A DNA stretch of 64,000 bases. It comes from Mycteria americana (taxonomy: Eukaryota > Chordata > Aves > Ciconiiformes > Ciconiidae). The position numbers and the translations under genes are program-made. Positions within the stretch are counted from its first letter, which is position 1. Each line of letters opens with the position of its first letter. The notes beneath the pieces were generated by a model, which had not been told where the DNA came from, did not search any database, and saw nothing but the letters and a program-made list of their open reading frames with translations. The stretch covers positions 1,922,001 to 1,986,000 of the forward strand of contig NW_027445626.1 in assembly GCF_035582795.1 (NCBI RefSeq), written 5' to 3'. Of this stretch, positions 23,240-34,110 are shown in pieces.

Positions 23240-25225
23240 ACCTGCCAGCAGGAGAGACACTCTCCTCCCATGATGTGTCTATGACGAGCACAGTCCTGTT
23301 GTCCCCTGCGTGCCCAGGGACCCTCTGCAGAAAACAGCACTTGAACCCTTCTGAGGTGGGCAAGCTGGGACTGCCTCTGTGCTGGGGCCTGATCCTAGCA
23401 CAGGGCTGCACTGCAGAGTGCTGCCCCTTCAACGCCTCTGCAGGGCAATGGGGCAGAAGGAGGCCCTTGCTGCAGGTGCTGCTCCCACGCTCTGGCCCAC
23501 TGCGGGATGGGTCGATGGAGAGGAGAAAACCCCTTCCCGTGAGCCTCCTCTGCCACCCAGGGCAACAGCCCTCTGTGCCACATCTGTCCCCAACTCCACA
23601 GCAGGAGCAGTGCAACAGGGTGAGGGAAATGCCCTGCCTGGGGTGAGGTGCCCGCAGGCTCCAATGAAATACCAGGGCATGCTGTGGAGGGGACGTGGTG
23701 GCAGAAATCTTATATCCCTCCTCCAGGCACCAGGCCTCCCCCTGCAGCCCTCTGTTCCCCAGCATCTCTGGAGGTGACTTGAAGAGCAGGCTTCCATCTC
23801 CATGGGGTGGGCATGGGGGTTGGGCTCAGGGACCTTCCCATTCCTTCAGCACTGATGACTGTCCTGGCAGCAAAGCAGTGCCCTGGGACAGCCCTGGCTG
23901 GGGTCTCTGTGGCAGGGTGGGTGTGTGTGTTCAGCTGGTAACTCAAAGGCTGATGGTTTGACCACATGCAGGGATGGTGTCCTCATGGTGGCACAGCTTT
24001 GACAATTGTGTTGCCCAATGCCATAGAGTTTTCCCTGCTGAGCCCCTGCCTGGCATGGGGGTTTGGGGGAATCAAAAGCAGACCACAGTGCCTGTGAACT
24101 TCTGGAGTGGTTGAGTGGAGTTAAGGGGATGGACTGCTCACCTCTTCTGCTTTGCACACATGACCCCAAAACCCATCCTCAGCAATGACTCTCCCGTTCT
24201 TGCTCAAGAAACACATAGAAGGACTCTTCTGGAGCAGTGATAATCCTGCAGGCACTACCCCTGCGGCCAAGCGTGTTCAAGCTCGTGCTCAAAGCTGACA
24301 AGACAGTAACTGTGCTTGGACAGACAGTCTCTCCCTCTCACCACCTCTCACTTGTGCTCAGTCACAACAAAAGCCAAACTTCTCTGCAGGTGCATCCCTA
24401 AGGAGCCAGCTGTGAGGCAGCAGAACTCCACAGGGTTAGAACATGCACGTTGCTGTGCAACTATAGTCCAGTATGTGCCATTCCTTGGCCTGACTGGGGA
24501 GAGGCTGAGGCTGGAGACAGAGGGAGATGTGCTGGGTCACAGCTGTCACTGTGTTCCTGGGGGGCGAGCAGGGCTCTGTAGCGGCAAGAGGTTGCAAGAG
24601 GGGAGCCCAGCAGCTTGTTGGAGCTCATGAGCAGCTCTTTCTTCCTCTGTGCAGGGACTGATGGCTGTGAGGGGCTGCAGCTGGTCTAGCCAGTGCAGTC
24701 TGGTGGGTGAGTCTATTTGGGCACGGCTTTGCCAGCTGTCCTTGACACATCAGAGGTCTCGCTGTGACAGACCTCTGGAGGGAGGGTGCTGCCATTCAGG
24801 CCTCAGCTCCAGGGAGTGCCTCTCCCTGGGACTGGGGGGACAGTGGCCTCCCCCATGGGCAGTATGCTCTGGTCTGCAAGCTGAGGTCCAGGTGCAGGAT
24901 GTGTGTGAGGAGGGGAGCAGTCTGTGCACCATCAAGAATGACAAAGAGGAGAGAGACAAGGTCTTTGCAGAGACCCCACAAAGGAAAGGTGCCAATTGCT
25001 GTGGAGCAGGGAAGGAGGGACAGATGGAGAGCACCCCAAAGAAGCACTGAATGGAGAGTCCTGTTGAGGGGAAGGCTGGGGACTTGTGGAGCAAGAGGAA
25101 GGCTCCTTCTAACCCGCAGATCTGCAGCTACAGTGCAGGGGCAGTGCTCTGGCAAGAGGCGAAGGAGCAAGGAGGACAGGGTAGGCTGGAAGAAGCAGGC
25201 AGGCTCTGCAAAAAACTGAGCGAGG
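23240..25225. other. No gene recognised
   Basis: Two kilobases between the tRNA and the tRNA-like element. Open frames are short (under about 210 codons) and show no family similarity. I saw no clear repeat array. Confidence 0.4.
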
Positions 25226-25233
25226 ATACCACT

Positions 25234-25305
25234 GTATCAGCCCAGGGTTGAACCAGGGACGTTTCGATGTTCTGTCTAATGCTCTGCCAGCTGAGCTACT
25301 TCAGC
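25234..25305 (-). pseudogene. Degenerate tRNA-Phe-like (GAA) gene
   Basis: 72 bases on the minus strand keep tRNA landmarks: TAGCTCAGCTGG (A box), GGTTCAACCC (B box), an anticodon loop CAGAACA with GAA, and the T-arm CCTGG/CTGGG with two wobble pairs. The acceptor ends GCTGAAG and CTGATAC mispair at several positions and the anticodon stem has one mismatch. It is best read as a tRNA-Phe pseudogene or tRNA-derived repeat; function is unlikely. Confidence 0.6.
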
Positions 25306-25559
25306 CCTGCCCCAGCAGCCCTTGTCCCAATTCCATCCCTGCCAGGCCACAGGCTGACACACATGAGGAGCATTCCTTGGGGAGGGTCCCAGGGAAGAGC
25401 CTTTCTCAGCCCGTCCTCTCCCTGCCTCCATGGCCAGGTGGGCTCCAGATTTGGGTGGAGGCCAGCTTACACTGGGCATGCCAAAATGTGTGTGGGACTT
25501 CAGTCCAAACGTGACAGTGGCAAAGCAGGTGGGCCTGCCAGGCACGTGTAACTGCAAAG

Positions 25560-26445
25560 GCTGAGGGTGGAAGAAGTCTGGGGCTGTTGGAAGACCTTAT
25601 CTCCTTCCCCATGGAAGGCCTCCTCCCCACCCTTTTTTCCCCAGCTCAGCTTCACTCCTTTATTCCCAACTCTTCTACCTCCTCCCCTCTGAGCAGCGCT
25701 AGGCCATGGGGAATGGGGTTGTGGTCAGTCCAGAACACTTCCTGCCTGCTGCTCCGTCCTTCTCACACTTTTCCCATGGGGTCCCTCCTACAGGCTACAG
25801 TCCTTCAAGATGAACCTGCTCCACTCTGGGCTCTCCACAGGCCACAGTTCTTTCAGGAATTACCCAACTTCTCCAGCATTGCGTCCTCCACGGACTGCAG
25901 GGCTTACATTGTCCACCATGGTCTTCTCCATAGGCTGCAGGAAAATACCTGCTGTGCTGTGGTATTCTGCTTGGGCTGCAGGGGAATATCTGCTCTGGTG
26001 CCTGGACCACCGAGGGGGTGGTTCTCCTCCTTCTTCACTGACCATAGTGTTGCAGGGCTGTTTCTTACCTGTTTTTTTTCCACTAACTCCTATTCCAGTC
26101 TGGCAGTTGTGCCCCTTCTTAAATACATTTTCACACCCGTTCCACCAGCTTTGTTGCTGGGCTCAGTTTTGGCCAGCGGTGGGTCTATTTTGGAGCTGGC
26201 TGGACCCAGCCCTGTCTGGCATGGAGGCAGCCCTTGGTCTTCTCTCACAGAGGTCACACATGCAGCCTCCTCGCTACCAAAACCTGGACATGGACACCAA
26301 TGCACTGTGTAAATCTTTGCCTTGCTAAATGGTGTCCCCTGCTCTTCCCTCATCAAGAAATCCAACCTAGTTGCTGGGGAGGAAGAGAGAGCAAGAGAGA
26401 AGGCCTTGATGCTGTGAAAGCACTCCTCCGCAAATAGGTACAACA
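25560..26445. repeat. Pyrimidine-rich dispersed repeat, probably ERV-related
   Basis: The segment contains imperfect internal repeats around 'ggctgcagg(g)gaatatctgct' and long CT-rich runs, directly before the broken provirus. This layout is what I recall of non-coding parts of avian ERVs, but I cannot confirm a family. The open frames through it look like repeat translation. Confidence 0.45.
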
Positions 26446-26520
26446 CTGGTGTATTATAACACTGTGGTCACTGTCCTGGTTTTGGCTGGGATAGAGTTAA
26501 TTTTCTTCTTGTGGGGGTGG

Positions 26521-27624
26521 TTACAGCAATGGAAGCAGAACAATTGGCAGCGCAGAGGCAAACCCATCTGGGCTGCAGCACTGTGGCAAGATATTGCTGC
26601 CCGAGTAGAGAACCTGGTTGTAAAAGTACGTCACGTAGATGCTCACGTACCCAAGAGTCGGGCCACTGAGGAACATCAAAACAACCAGCAGGTGGATCAG
26701 GCTGCTAAGATTGAAGTGGCTCAGGAGGATCTGGACTTGCAACATAAGTGTGAATTATTTATAGCTCGATGGGCCCATGACACCTCAGGCCATCAAGGAA
26801 GAGATGCAACATATAGATGGGCTCGTGATCGAGGGGTGGACTTAACCATGGACACTATTGCACAGGTTATGCATGAATGTGAAACATGCGCTGCAATTAA
26901 ACAATCCAAGCGGTTAAAGCCTCTGTGGTATGGAGGGCGATGACTGAAATATAAATATGGGGAGGCCTGGCAGATCGATTCTATCACACTGCCACAAACC
27001 CACCAAGGGAAGCGCTATGTGCTTACAATGGTGGAAACAATGACCGGATGCCTGGAAACATATCTTGTGCCCCATGCCACTGCCCGGAACACCATCCTGG
27101 GCCTTGAAAAGCAAGTCCTGTGGCGACATGGCACCCCAGAAAGAATTGAGTCAGAAAACGGGACTCATTTTCGAAACAAGCTCATTTACACCTGGGCCAA
27201 AGAGCATGGCATTGAGTGGGTATATCACATCCCCTATCATGCACCAGCCTCTGGGAAAATTGAACGATACAATGGACTGTTAAAAACTACACTGAGAGCA
27301 ATGGGTGGTGGGACGTTCAAACATTGGGATACACATTTAGCAAAGGCCACCTGGTTAGTCAACACTAGAGGATCTGTCAATCGAGCTGGCCCTGCCCAAT
27401 CAAAACTTTTACGCACTGTAGAAGGGGATAAGTTCCCTGTAGTGCACATAAAAAACATGCTGGGGAAGACAGTCTGGGTTACTCCTGCCTCGGGCAAAGG
27501 CAAGCCCATTCGTGGGATTGCTTTTGCTCAAGGACCCGGGTGCACTTGGTGGGTAATGCGAGAGGACGGGGAAGTCCAATGTGTACCTCAAAGGGATTTG
27601 ATTTTAGGTGAGAATAGCCAATGA
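26521..27624 (+). pseudogene. ERV pol fragment: RNase H end and integrase, interrupted
   Basis: One frame runs from the end of RNase H (VRHVDAHVPKS, then VDQAA) through the zinc-binding H-H-C-C region (SGHQGRD to CETC) and the integrase core (AWQIDS; a motif reading SENGTHF; SGKIERYN) to a C-terminal GEVQCVP region. A TGA at 26941-26943 splits it, and the second half has its first Met at 27019. The second catalytic acidic residue, normally Asp, is Glu here. The 5' part of pol is missing. It is not functional as it stands. Confidence 0.82.
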
Positions 27625-27915
27625 ACCAAATGGTATAATGTCAATTGTTGTATAATACTATGTGTCATCACTTTTTCAATAAGGATCACCCAGATTAATG
27701 AAGAAGGAACTTCAACGAAAGTAAGCAAAGTGCAGTGGTGATGGAACCAGAACTGGCTTCAACATGCAACAATCCAACACCACATACCATCTCTTCTGCC
27801 CTGAAGGACTATTATGACGGATGGAGCCCAAAGCCATGGACTAAATGAACTTAATTGTAGTAGAAGGGGTAGAACCCGGGCATGACGTAAATGGTATAGA
27901 ATAAGGGGTGGATAC

Positions 27916-28491
27916 TGTCCTGGTTTCGGCTGGGATAGAGTTGATTTCCTTCCTAGTGGCTGGTGTAGTGCTGTGTTTTGGGTTTTAGTAATACTGATAA
28001 CACACCGATGTTTTGGCTGTTGCTAAGCGGTATTTACACTTGTCAAGGACTTTTTTTCCCAGCTCCCCATGCTCTGCCAGGTGCCCAAGAAGCTGGGAGG
28101 GGACACAGCCAGGATTGTTGATCCAAACTGACCAAAGGGCTATTCCATACCATATGACGTCATGCTCAGTATATAAAGCTGGGGAAGAAGAAGGAAGGGG
28201 GGGACATTGGGAGTGATGGTGTTTGTCTTCCCAAGTAACTGTTAAGCGTGAGGGAGCCCTGCTTTCCTGGAGATGGCTGAACACCTGCCTGCCCATGGCA
28301 AGGAGTGAATGAATTCCTTGCTTCGCTTTGCTCGCACGCGCAGCTTTTGCGTTCCCTATTAAACTGTCCTTATCTCAACTCATGAGTGTTCTCACTTTTA
28401 CTCTTCCGATTCTCTTCCCCATCCCACCACGGGGGGAGTGAGCGAGCGGCTGCGTGGTGCTCTAGTTGCCGTCTGGGGCTAAACCACGACA
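27916..28491 (+). repeat. 3' LTR of the broken provirus
   Basis: 576 bases from TGTCCTGGTTTCGG to AACCACGACA, with TG/CA ends. A TATA box (agtatataaag) lies near 28169 and a polyadenylation signal (attaaa) near 28358. A purine-rich stretch (agaataaggggtgga) precedes it, as expected of a polypurine tract. Confidence 0.85.
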
Positions 28492-28494
28492 GAA

Positions 28495-29211
28495 ACTCAC
28501 CAAGTTTTACAAGGAGAAGTGGCCAGTCCTGCAGCCAAGACAGAATAACCCCATGTATCAGGGTAAGCCTGGAGCTGACCAGCTGAGGAGTGACCCTGAG
28601 GAGAAGTCCATAGTCACTTCAAGGGATGCTACAGAGGCCAGTGCAGCATGCTGACCACGAATAAGGCCAGCTGCATGTGGGGCTGAATTAGGAGGAGTGT
28701 GGCCACCCAGGCAAGGGGAGTTACCTCCCTCCTTGACTCAGCAGGGGTGTGGCCACATCTGAAATAATCTATGCTGGTGTGGGTCTCCATGTTCTGCAGG
28801 GGTGGGGAGAAGCTGGAGAAGGTTCAGAGGACGTCTGCTAAGGCAGAGTTAAGGGGCTGAACACATGACTTGTGTGGAGAGACTGAGGGGCTTGGGATTC
28901 TTTTGCCTTGTGACATAGAGGCTCAGGGCAATGCCACAGTAGCCTGCAGCTGCTTGAAGGCTGCTTTCAGAGAGGATGAAGCTTTTCTTTGTAGAGGAAA
29001 CAGCATGAGAAAGGAAAGAGTTAGAGCCTGAGCTTGGGCATGATCAAAAATGAAATGTCACTTGAAGGGTAGTGCTGTGGTGCAACTGGTCACCGAGGGC
29101 ACAGCAGTACAGCTTTGTAAGTGCAAGTTTCTTCAGCCTTTCCTTCCCTTCAGTTTTGCAAGAAGAGTCCAACCTCCAGACACCGGCGCTGAGGAAATAC
29201 CCTTTTATTGC
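28495..29211 (-). repeat. Dispersed repeat, copy 2 (inverted relative to copies 1 and 3)
   Basis: About 28570-29090 is the reverse complement of 1168-1740, and 29155-29211 is the reverse complement of about 113-170. This copy has only about 70 bases where the first copy has about 1 kb. The 3' end is broken by a solo LTR. Confidence 0.6.
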
Positions 29212-29819
29212 TGTCCTGGTTTCAGCTGAGACAGAGTTAATTTTCTTCGTAGTGGCTGGTATGGGGCTATGTTTTGGATTTGTGCTGAGGACAGTGTTGA
29301 TAATACAGAGATGTTTTAGTTGCTGCTGTACTAGTCAAGGACTTTTCAGCTTCCCGTGCTCTGCCAGGTGCAGAAGAGGATGGGAGGGGACACAGCCAGG
29401 ATAGTTGATCCAAACTGACCAAAGGGCTATTCCATATCATATGATGTCATGCTCAGTATATAAACTGGGGGGAGTTGGCCGGGGGGTAGCGATCATTGCT
29501 CGGGGACTGGCTGGCTGTCGGTCGACGGGTGGTGAGCGGTTGTAATTTTTTTTTTTTTTTTTTTAATTATATATATATGTAATTTTTTTCCCTCCCTTGG
29601 GTTTTGTTCCTCTCTCTCTCTCTCATTGTTTTTTTCCCCCTCGTTATAATTCATTATTAGTATTACTATTATTTTGTTCCAATTATTAAACTGTTATTAT
29701 CTCAACCCACGAGTTTTCTTACTTTTGCTCTTTCGATTCTCTCCCCCATCCCATCGGGGGGGGGGAGTGAGCGAGCGGCTGCGTGGTGCTTGGCTGCCGG
29801 CTGGGGCTAAACCACGACA
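29212..29819 (+). repeat. Solo LTR with 5-bp target-site duplication
   Basis: 608 bases, TGTCCTGGTTTCAG to AACCACGACA. It is flanked by ATTGC at 29207-29211 and ATTGC at 29820-29824. It contains 'cagtatataaac', long T runs and a 'tattaaac' polyadenylation signal near 29690. There is no internal sequence, so LTR-LTR recombination removed the provirus body. Confidence 0.9.
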
Positions 29820-29945
29820 ATTGCAGAGAAGTGACACGGGAGGCCAGCTGTACCGTAGTACCAGACACACGTACAGAGTCCTCTGGGTCAGACCGGCTGG
29901 GTTCATGCCCCTGGAGAAGTGCTGTGGAGGCAGACATTCCTGGAT
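29820..29945 (-). repeat. Dispersed repeat, right flank of the solo LTR
   Basis: Reverse complement of about 1-113. Shared landmarks are 'ccagctgtacc', 'ccagacacacg' and 'gggttcatgcccctgg'. Together with 29155-29211 it rebuilds the uninterrupted paralogue at the window start. Confidence 0.7.
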
Positions 29946-30031
29946 AAACTTGGTTATCACAGATAAAATACCCAAAGCACAGGAGGTTCCCGAGGTACAT
30001 CGGAAATCACTTGTGAAGAGACATGCGTAGC

Positions 30032-30967
30032 TTATTGCTGCTGACAGAAAAATAATTGAATCAATTTCTTCAGTGCGTCTTTGAGCTCCTTATTCCTCAT
30101 GCTGTAGATGAGGGGGTTCACTGCTGGAGGTAGCACCGAGTACAGAACTGCCACCAACAGGTCCAGAGCTGATGAAAAGATGGAGGGGGGCTTCAGGTAG
30201 GCAAACATGGCAGTGATCAAAAACAGGGAGACCACGGCCATGTGAGGAAGGCACATGGAAAACGCTTTGTGCCATCCATGCTTAAACGGGATCCTTAGCA
30301 TGGACTTGATGATCTGCACATAAGACAGCACAATGAAAGCAAAACACCCTGAAGCTAAAGAAAAACCAAACAGGAGAAGTCCAGCTTTCCTGAGGTAGGA
30401 GTGTGAGCAGGAGATCTTGAGGATCTGGGGGATTTCACAGAAGACCTGTTCCAGGGCTTTGCCCTTGCAGAATGGTATTGAAAATGTATTGGCAGTGTGC
30501 AGCAGAGCATAGAGAAACCCACTGCCCCAGGCAGCTGCTGCCATGTGGACACAAGCTCTGCTGCCCAGGAGGGTCCTGTAGTGCAGGGGTTTGCAGATGG
30601 CAATGTAGCGGTCATAGGCCATGAGAGTGAGAAGACAATACTCCCCTACCATCAAGAACAGAAAGAAAAAGACCCGTGCAGCACATCCTGTGTAGGAGAT
30701 GGCCCTGGTGTCCCACAGGGAATTGGCCATGGCTTTGGGGACAGTGGTGGAAATGGAGCCCAGGTCAAGGAGGGAGAGGTTGAGGAGGAAGAAGTACACG
30801 GGGGTGTGGAGGTGGTGGTCGCAGGCTACAACGGTGATGATGAGTCCATTGCCCAGGAGGGCAGCCAGGTAGATGCCCAGGAAGAGCCAGAAGTGCAAGA
30901 GCTGCAGCTCCCCTGTGTCTGCAAATGCCAGGAGGAGGAACTCTGTGATGGAGCTGGCATTGGACAT
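30032..30967 (-). CDS. Olfactory receptor, OR14-like, intact (copy 1)
   Basis: A one-exon odorant GPCR of 311 residues on the minus strand. The start is placed at MSNASSITEF (ATG at 30967-30965), because family members begin MSN and NAS is a typical N-terminal glycosylation site. An in-frame ATG 51 bases upstream is less likely. Family marks: GNGLII in TM1, LHTPVYFFL, MAYDRYIAICKPLHY at the end of TM3, SYVQI in TM5, KAFSMCLPH in TM6, NPLIYSMRN in TM7. Cysteines for the loop disulphides are present. It belongs to the large avian OR14-like (gamma-c) expansion. Odorants are unknown. It differs from copy 2 (50877-51797) in TM3, TM5 and the C-terminus (KKLIQLFFCQQQ). Confidence 0.93.
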   Translation of the reverse strand: MSNASSITEFLLLAFADTGELQLLHFWLFLGIYLAALLGNGLIITVVACDHHLHTPVYFFLLNLSLLDLGSISTTVPKAMANSLWDTRAISYTGCAARVFFFLFLMVGEYCLLTLMAYDRYIAICKPLHYRTLLGSRACVHMAAAAWGSGFLYALLHTANTFSIPFCKGKALEQVFCEIPQILKISCSHSYLRKAGLLLFGFSLASGCFAFIVLSYVQIIKSMLRIPFKHGWHKAFSMCLPHMAVVSLFLITAMFAYLKPPSIFSSALDLLVAVLYSVLPPAVNPLIYSMRNKELKDALKKLIQLFFCQQQ

Positions 30968-32581
30968 TAGCTTTCTCTGGGCACGGGGCACTGTCCAAGG
31001 AGGGAAAGACAGTGACAAGTTAGAGTAGACTTCTCAGAGCAAAATCACAGCCATTTTTCTTGGACGCCTCCCAGCTACACACCCACCCTTTCCATTTTCT
31101 AGGAGACCTTCAGCTCTCTGGCTTGAGCTCTGGTTGGTGCCAGCCGAGTGTGCCGTGGGGAGCAGGGCCTTTGCCCACTGGCTGCCGAGGAGTCAGCCCT
31201 GCTCTGCAGCAGTGGGTTCATGGGAACAGCGGGGGCAAGGGGCCAATCCTGGTGTTTGAAATTTTTCAGGTTAAACTACTCCTAACACAGAAGGGCTTGT
31301 CGGTATCTGCACTCCCAGTGCTAAGGAATGGGTATGACCAAAGGCAGTTTGAGAAGTTATTTTTAAAGCATTCCTCCATCTCACCTGTGGAATGTTCTTG
31401 GAAGTCAGAAACCCTCAGCATTTCTGCCATACTCAGGGAGAACAGAGTGAGCCCAGCGAGGCAAGAGCATTGTCTGTGGCTTAGTGCAGAGTGAGGGGAG
31501 TTGGTCTGTCTCTGTGTTTTGTTCTCAGGTTCTCTGTGATTGCACCTTTCTGAGATGGAGGAGGATCACACTCCCCTGTTACCCTGAAAATGATCAGGCA
31601 CTGCTGAGAGCAGAATGATCCACTGCAGACAACCAAATCTCTTACCCTTTCTCAAGATATCAGCACCCCACTTGAGCCTAGGATACCCCTTCCTGCTCAT
31701 TTCACCGACCCAACAGCATTTCCTCCATTGTAGAATCTCTGCGCTTCTCCATGAGTCTTTCAATTAACCCAGAGATGCTATGAGAAAGATTTGCATTCTG
31801 GAGGGCAGCTCACAGCTTGGAAGGACAGCCCAAGGAGAGAGAGAAATGTCCTAACCATGGCATCTGATTAAGGGAGAGTCAGCTCATTCCCTAGCTCCAC
31901 TGACTGCATTGCCCACAGCCCCACAGGTTAGAGGAAAGCTGGGACACTTGTTCCCATGGACACACCTGCATGGGAGGACCCACAAGATCAGTGACTCTGC
32001 AGCTGAAACTCCCATTTCCAGAGAGCCTGACAGCAGTGCCAAGAGCAGCCAGGAGAGGCAAGGAGACAGACTGGCACTCAGGAAAGATCTTCCCTTTCCG
32101 CAACTCTGCACAAAACCTCCCAGATCGTGATAATGCAGGACAGTATCCCTCAGCCCAATTGACGGTCGGTGCGAAATGGGCATGTGGCAGGAGAGATGCC
32201 TGTCACCTCTTCTGCTGGTCAAGTGGGCATGGAGGAGACTCCCACCCTCGACCCCACAGCAGTGAGGGCCAAGAGCTGTGCTGGGTGATAGAAGAGAGGT
32301 GAGGGGGCTTGCTCAGGGAAGGCGTCTGCGCTGCAGGGGGTGGCCAGGAGGTGCCCATACCTCCCCTGCAACAGGGTTCCCGTTAGCAGTTCCCTCCCTC
32401 CCTGCCCATGTCTCTGCTGCCTGGAGCAGTCCCTGCTGGGAGCTCTTTGTCCGCATGTCTCCTCCCTGTCGGTGCTCACAGAACCCACTCCAGCCCCTGT
32501 GCGCCCATCTCTTCCCTGCAGCTTCTCCATAAGTGCAAGGACCAAAAAAGCAGGTGAAAAACCCTGATGACACTTGAAAGG
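30968..32581. other. OR 5' flank, part of the duplicated segment; no other gene
   Basis: Sequence upstream of OR copy 1. Parts near 30970-31230 and 31880-32540 resemble the 5' flank of copy 2 (about 51800-52070 and 52550-53130). Short open frames here lack family features. A non-coding 5' exon of the receptor may lie here but cannot be placed. Confidence 0.45.
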
Positions 32582-32946
32582 TGTCCTGGTTTCGGCTGGG
32601 ATAGAGTTGATTTCCTTCCTAGTGGCTGGTGTAGTGCTGTGTTTTGGGTTTGAGTATGAGAATAATATTGATAACACCCCCATGTTTTGGCTGTTGCTAA
32701 GCTGTATTTACACTGGTCAAGGACTTTTTTTTTTCAGCTCCCCATGCTCTGCCAGGTGCCCAAGAAGCTGGGAGGGGAACACAGCCAGGATTGTTGATCC
32801 AAACTGACCAAAGGGCTATTCCATATCACATGACGTCATGCACAGTATATAAAGCTGGGGAAGCAGAAGGAAGAGGGTGACATTCAGAGTGATGGTGTTT
32901 GTCTTCCAAAGTAACCGTTACGTGTGAGGGAGCCCTGCTTTCCTGG
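32582..32946 (+). repeat. Truncated ERV LTR
   Basis: It begins TGTCCTGGTTTCGGCTGGG and runs through the TATA region (agtatataaagc) to 'gggagccctgctttcctgg', then stops. The LTR's 3' third is missing. No equivalent LTR is present in the second OR segment, so it entered after the duplication or was lost there. Confidence 0.8.
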
Positions 32947-34110
32947 TGCTGTCTGTAGCCTCCAGAGTTGGAAACTGAAAACACAGATTCAGGAAAGTTC
33001 CTTATCTTTACAGTAATGCCTGCTTTTACCTTCCAATTGAGAAATCCCCTGCAAAATGTCCCACTGCCCACTCAGCCAACCAAGAGGAGAAAACTCAAAG
33101 AGCAGACACCTCTCTTTTCAGGTAACCCCTGCCTTGATGTCTGTCTTGAAAAGTCCTGAGGGTGATGTGGAGCTGTGAGCAGCCCTGACCCACGCAGCAC
33201 CGTCTCCACAGCAGAGGCACCGTGCTCTGACGAGGGCCACTCCTTCCACCCACAGCTTCTCCTGCAGCGCTGTGCGGAGCCACCCGGGCAGGCTGAGTGC
33301 TGACCCTGGCAGGCGGCAGAGTCCCTGCCCCAGTGCACAGCCCCCAGGGTTGCAGGAACCCTGCTCTGAAAGACAGCCCTGGACACCCTGGGCGGCACAC
33401 ACACACATTCACAGCCCTGCAGCTGTCCCTGGGAGAAGGCAGCTGTGATGCCCTGTCCCTCTGATGGTGCAGCAGGGAAGCCCTGCTCTGCAGCATGTCC
33501 TCCTCTACGCTAGAGAAACTGTGGAAGTCCTCCTGACTGTGGGATGTGCCAGCTTTTGGAGATCCTTCCAAAAACTGCAGATACATTGCCTCTCATGCAG
33601 GTACTTACCATGTAGAGGGCTGTGAAGATTTCTCCCCCAGCGAGCTCTCAACTTTCCTCACAGCCCAGACTGCCTTTAAGCTCTCTCTGCCCTGCTCCTG
33701 TCCCCTCGGAGTCTGCAGGCTGTGCTCTCTGCCCTGCTGTGCTTTGCAGAGCTGCTGCTCCTGGGCAGAGCTGTCTCTCTGCAGCTCTGCCCACTTGCCA
33801 TGAGCTCCCTCTGTCCCAGGAGCCCGGCCCAGCTCAGCAGCAGAGGACCAGCCCAAGGCAACACTTTCTCTGCCCCCTCTGGGCTCCCTTGATTTGCAGC
33901 TGGGGCTCCAGAGGCACCTACTGTGGAACAAGCTGAAGGAATCACTGATGTTCTCATTCCCTCTCCCAGCTGGCAGAGACGCTTCTTTCCAGCAGGGGCA
34001 TTTCTCCTATCAGGAAAAGAGCTGGGCATGAGACTCACCTTTCCATGTCCCATCATTAGCAGCGTATGCAGACAGTGGCGGAGAGGAATCTCCTTCACCC
34101 TGGTGAGGGA
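32947..34110. repeat. OR-linked duplicated segment (copy 1)
   Basis: About 33150-33480 is nearly the same as about 53440-53760 ('gtggagctgtgagcagccctgacccacgc' onward). About 33615-33860 resembles about 53880-54120. It is non-coding. It shows the OR genes sit in a shared duplicated unit. Confidence 0.7.

Larger units (their letters stand above)
26474..28491 (+). mobile_element. Broken env-less ERVL-like provirus
   Basis: Old endogenous retrovirus remnant. A scrap of about 40 bases with the LTR start (TGTCCTGGTTTTGGCTGG) is followed directly by the end of pol and then a 3' LTR. Gag, protease, reverse transcriptase and most of the 5' LTR are missing, probably through one large deletion. No env lies between pol and the LTR. 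Lack of env and the 5-bp target duplication of the related solo LTR in this window point to class III (ERVL-like). The assignment is an inference. Confidence 0.75.

Noticed and set aside
23930-23972. tRNA-like text 'cagctggtaactcaaaggctgatggtttgaccac'
   Set aside because: Only scattered A/B-box-like words; no cloverleaf could be formed.
26449-26520. Coding frame continuing upstream of the pol fragment
   Set aside because: The upstream codons translate the LTR start and flanking repeat and are not part of pol.
27625-27915. Possible env gene before the 3' LTR
   Set aside because: Only 290 bases with no open frame; consistent with an env-less element.
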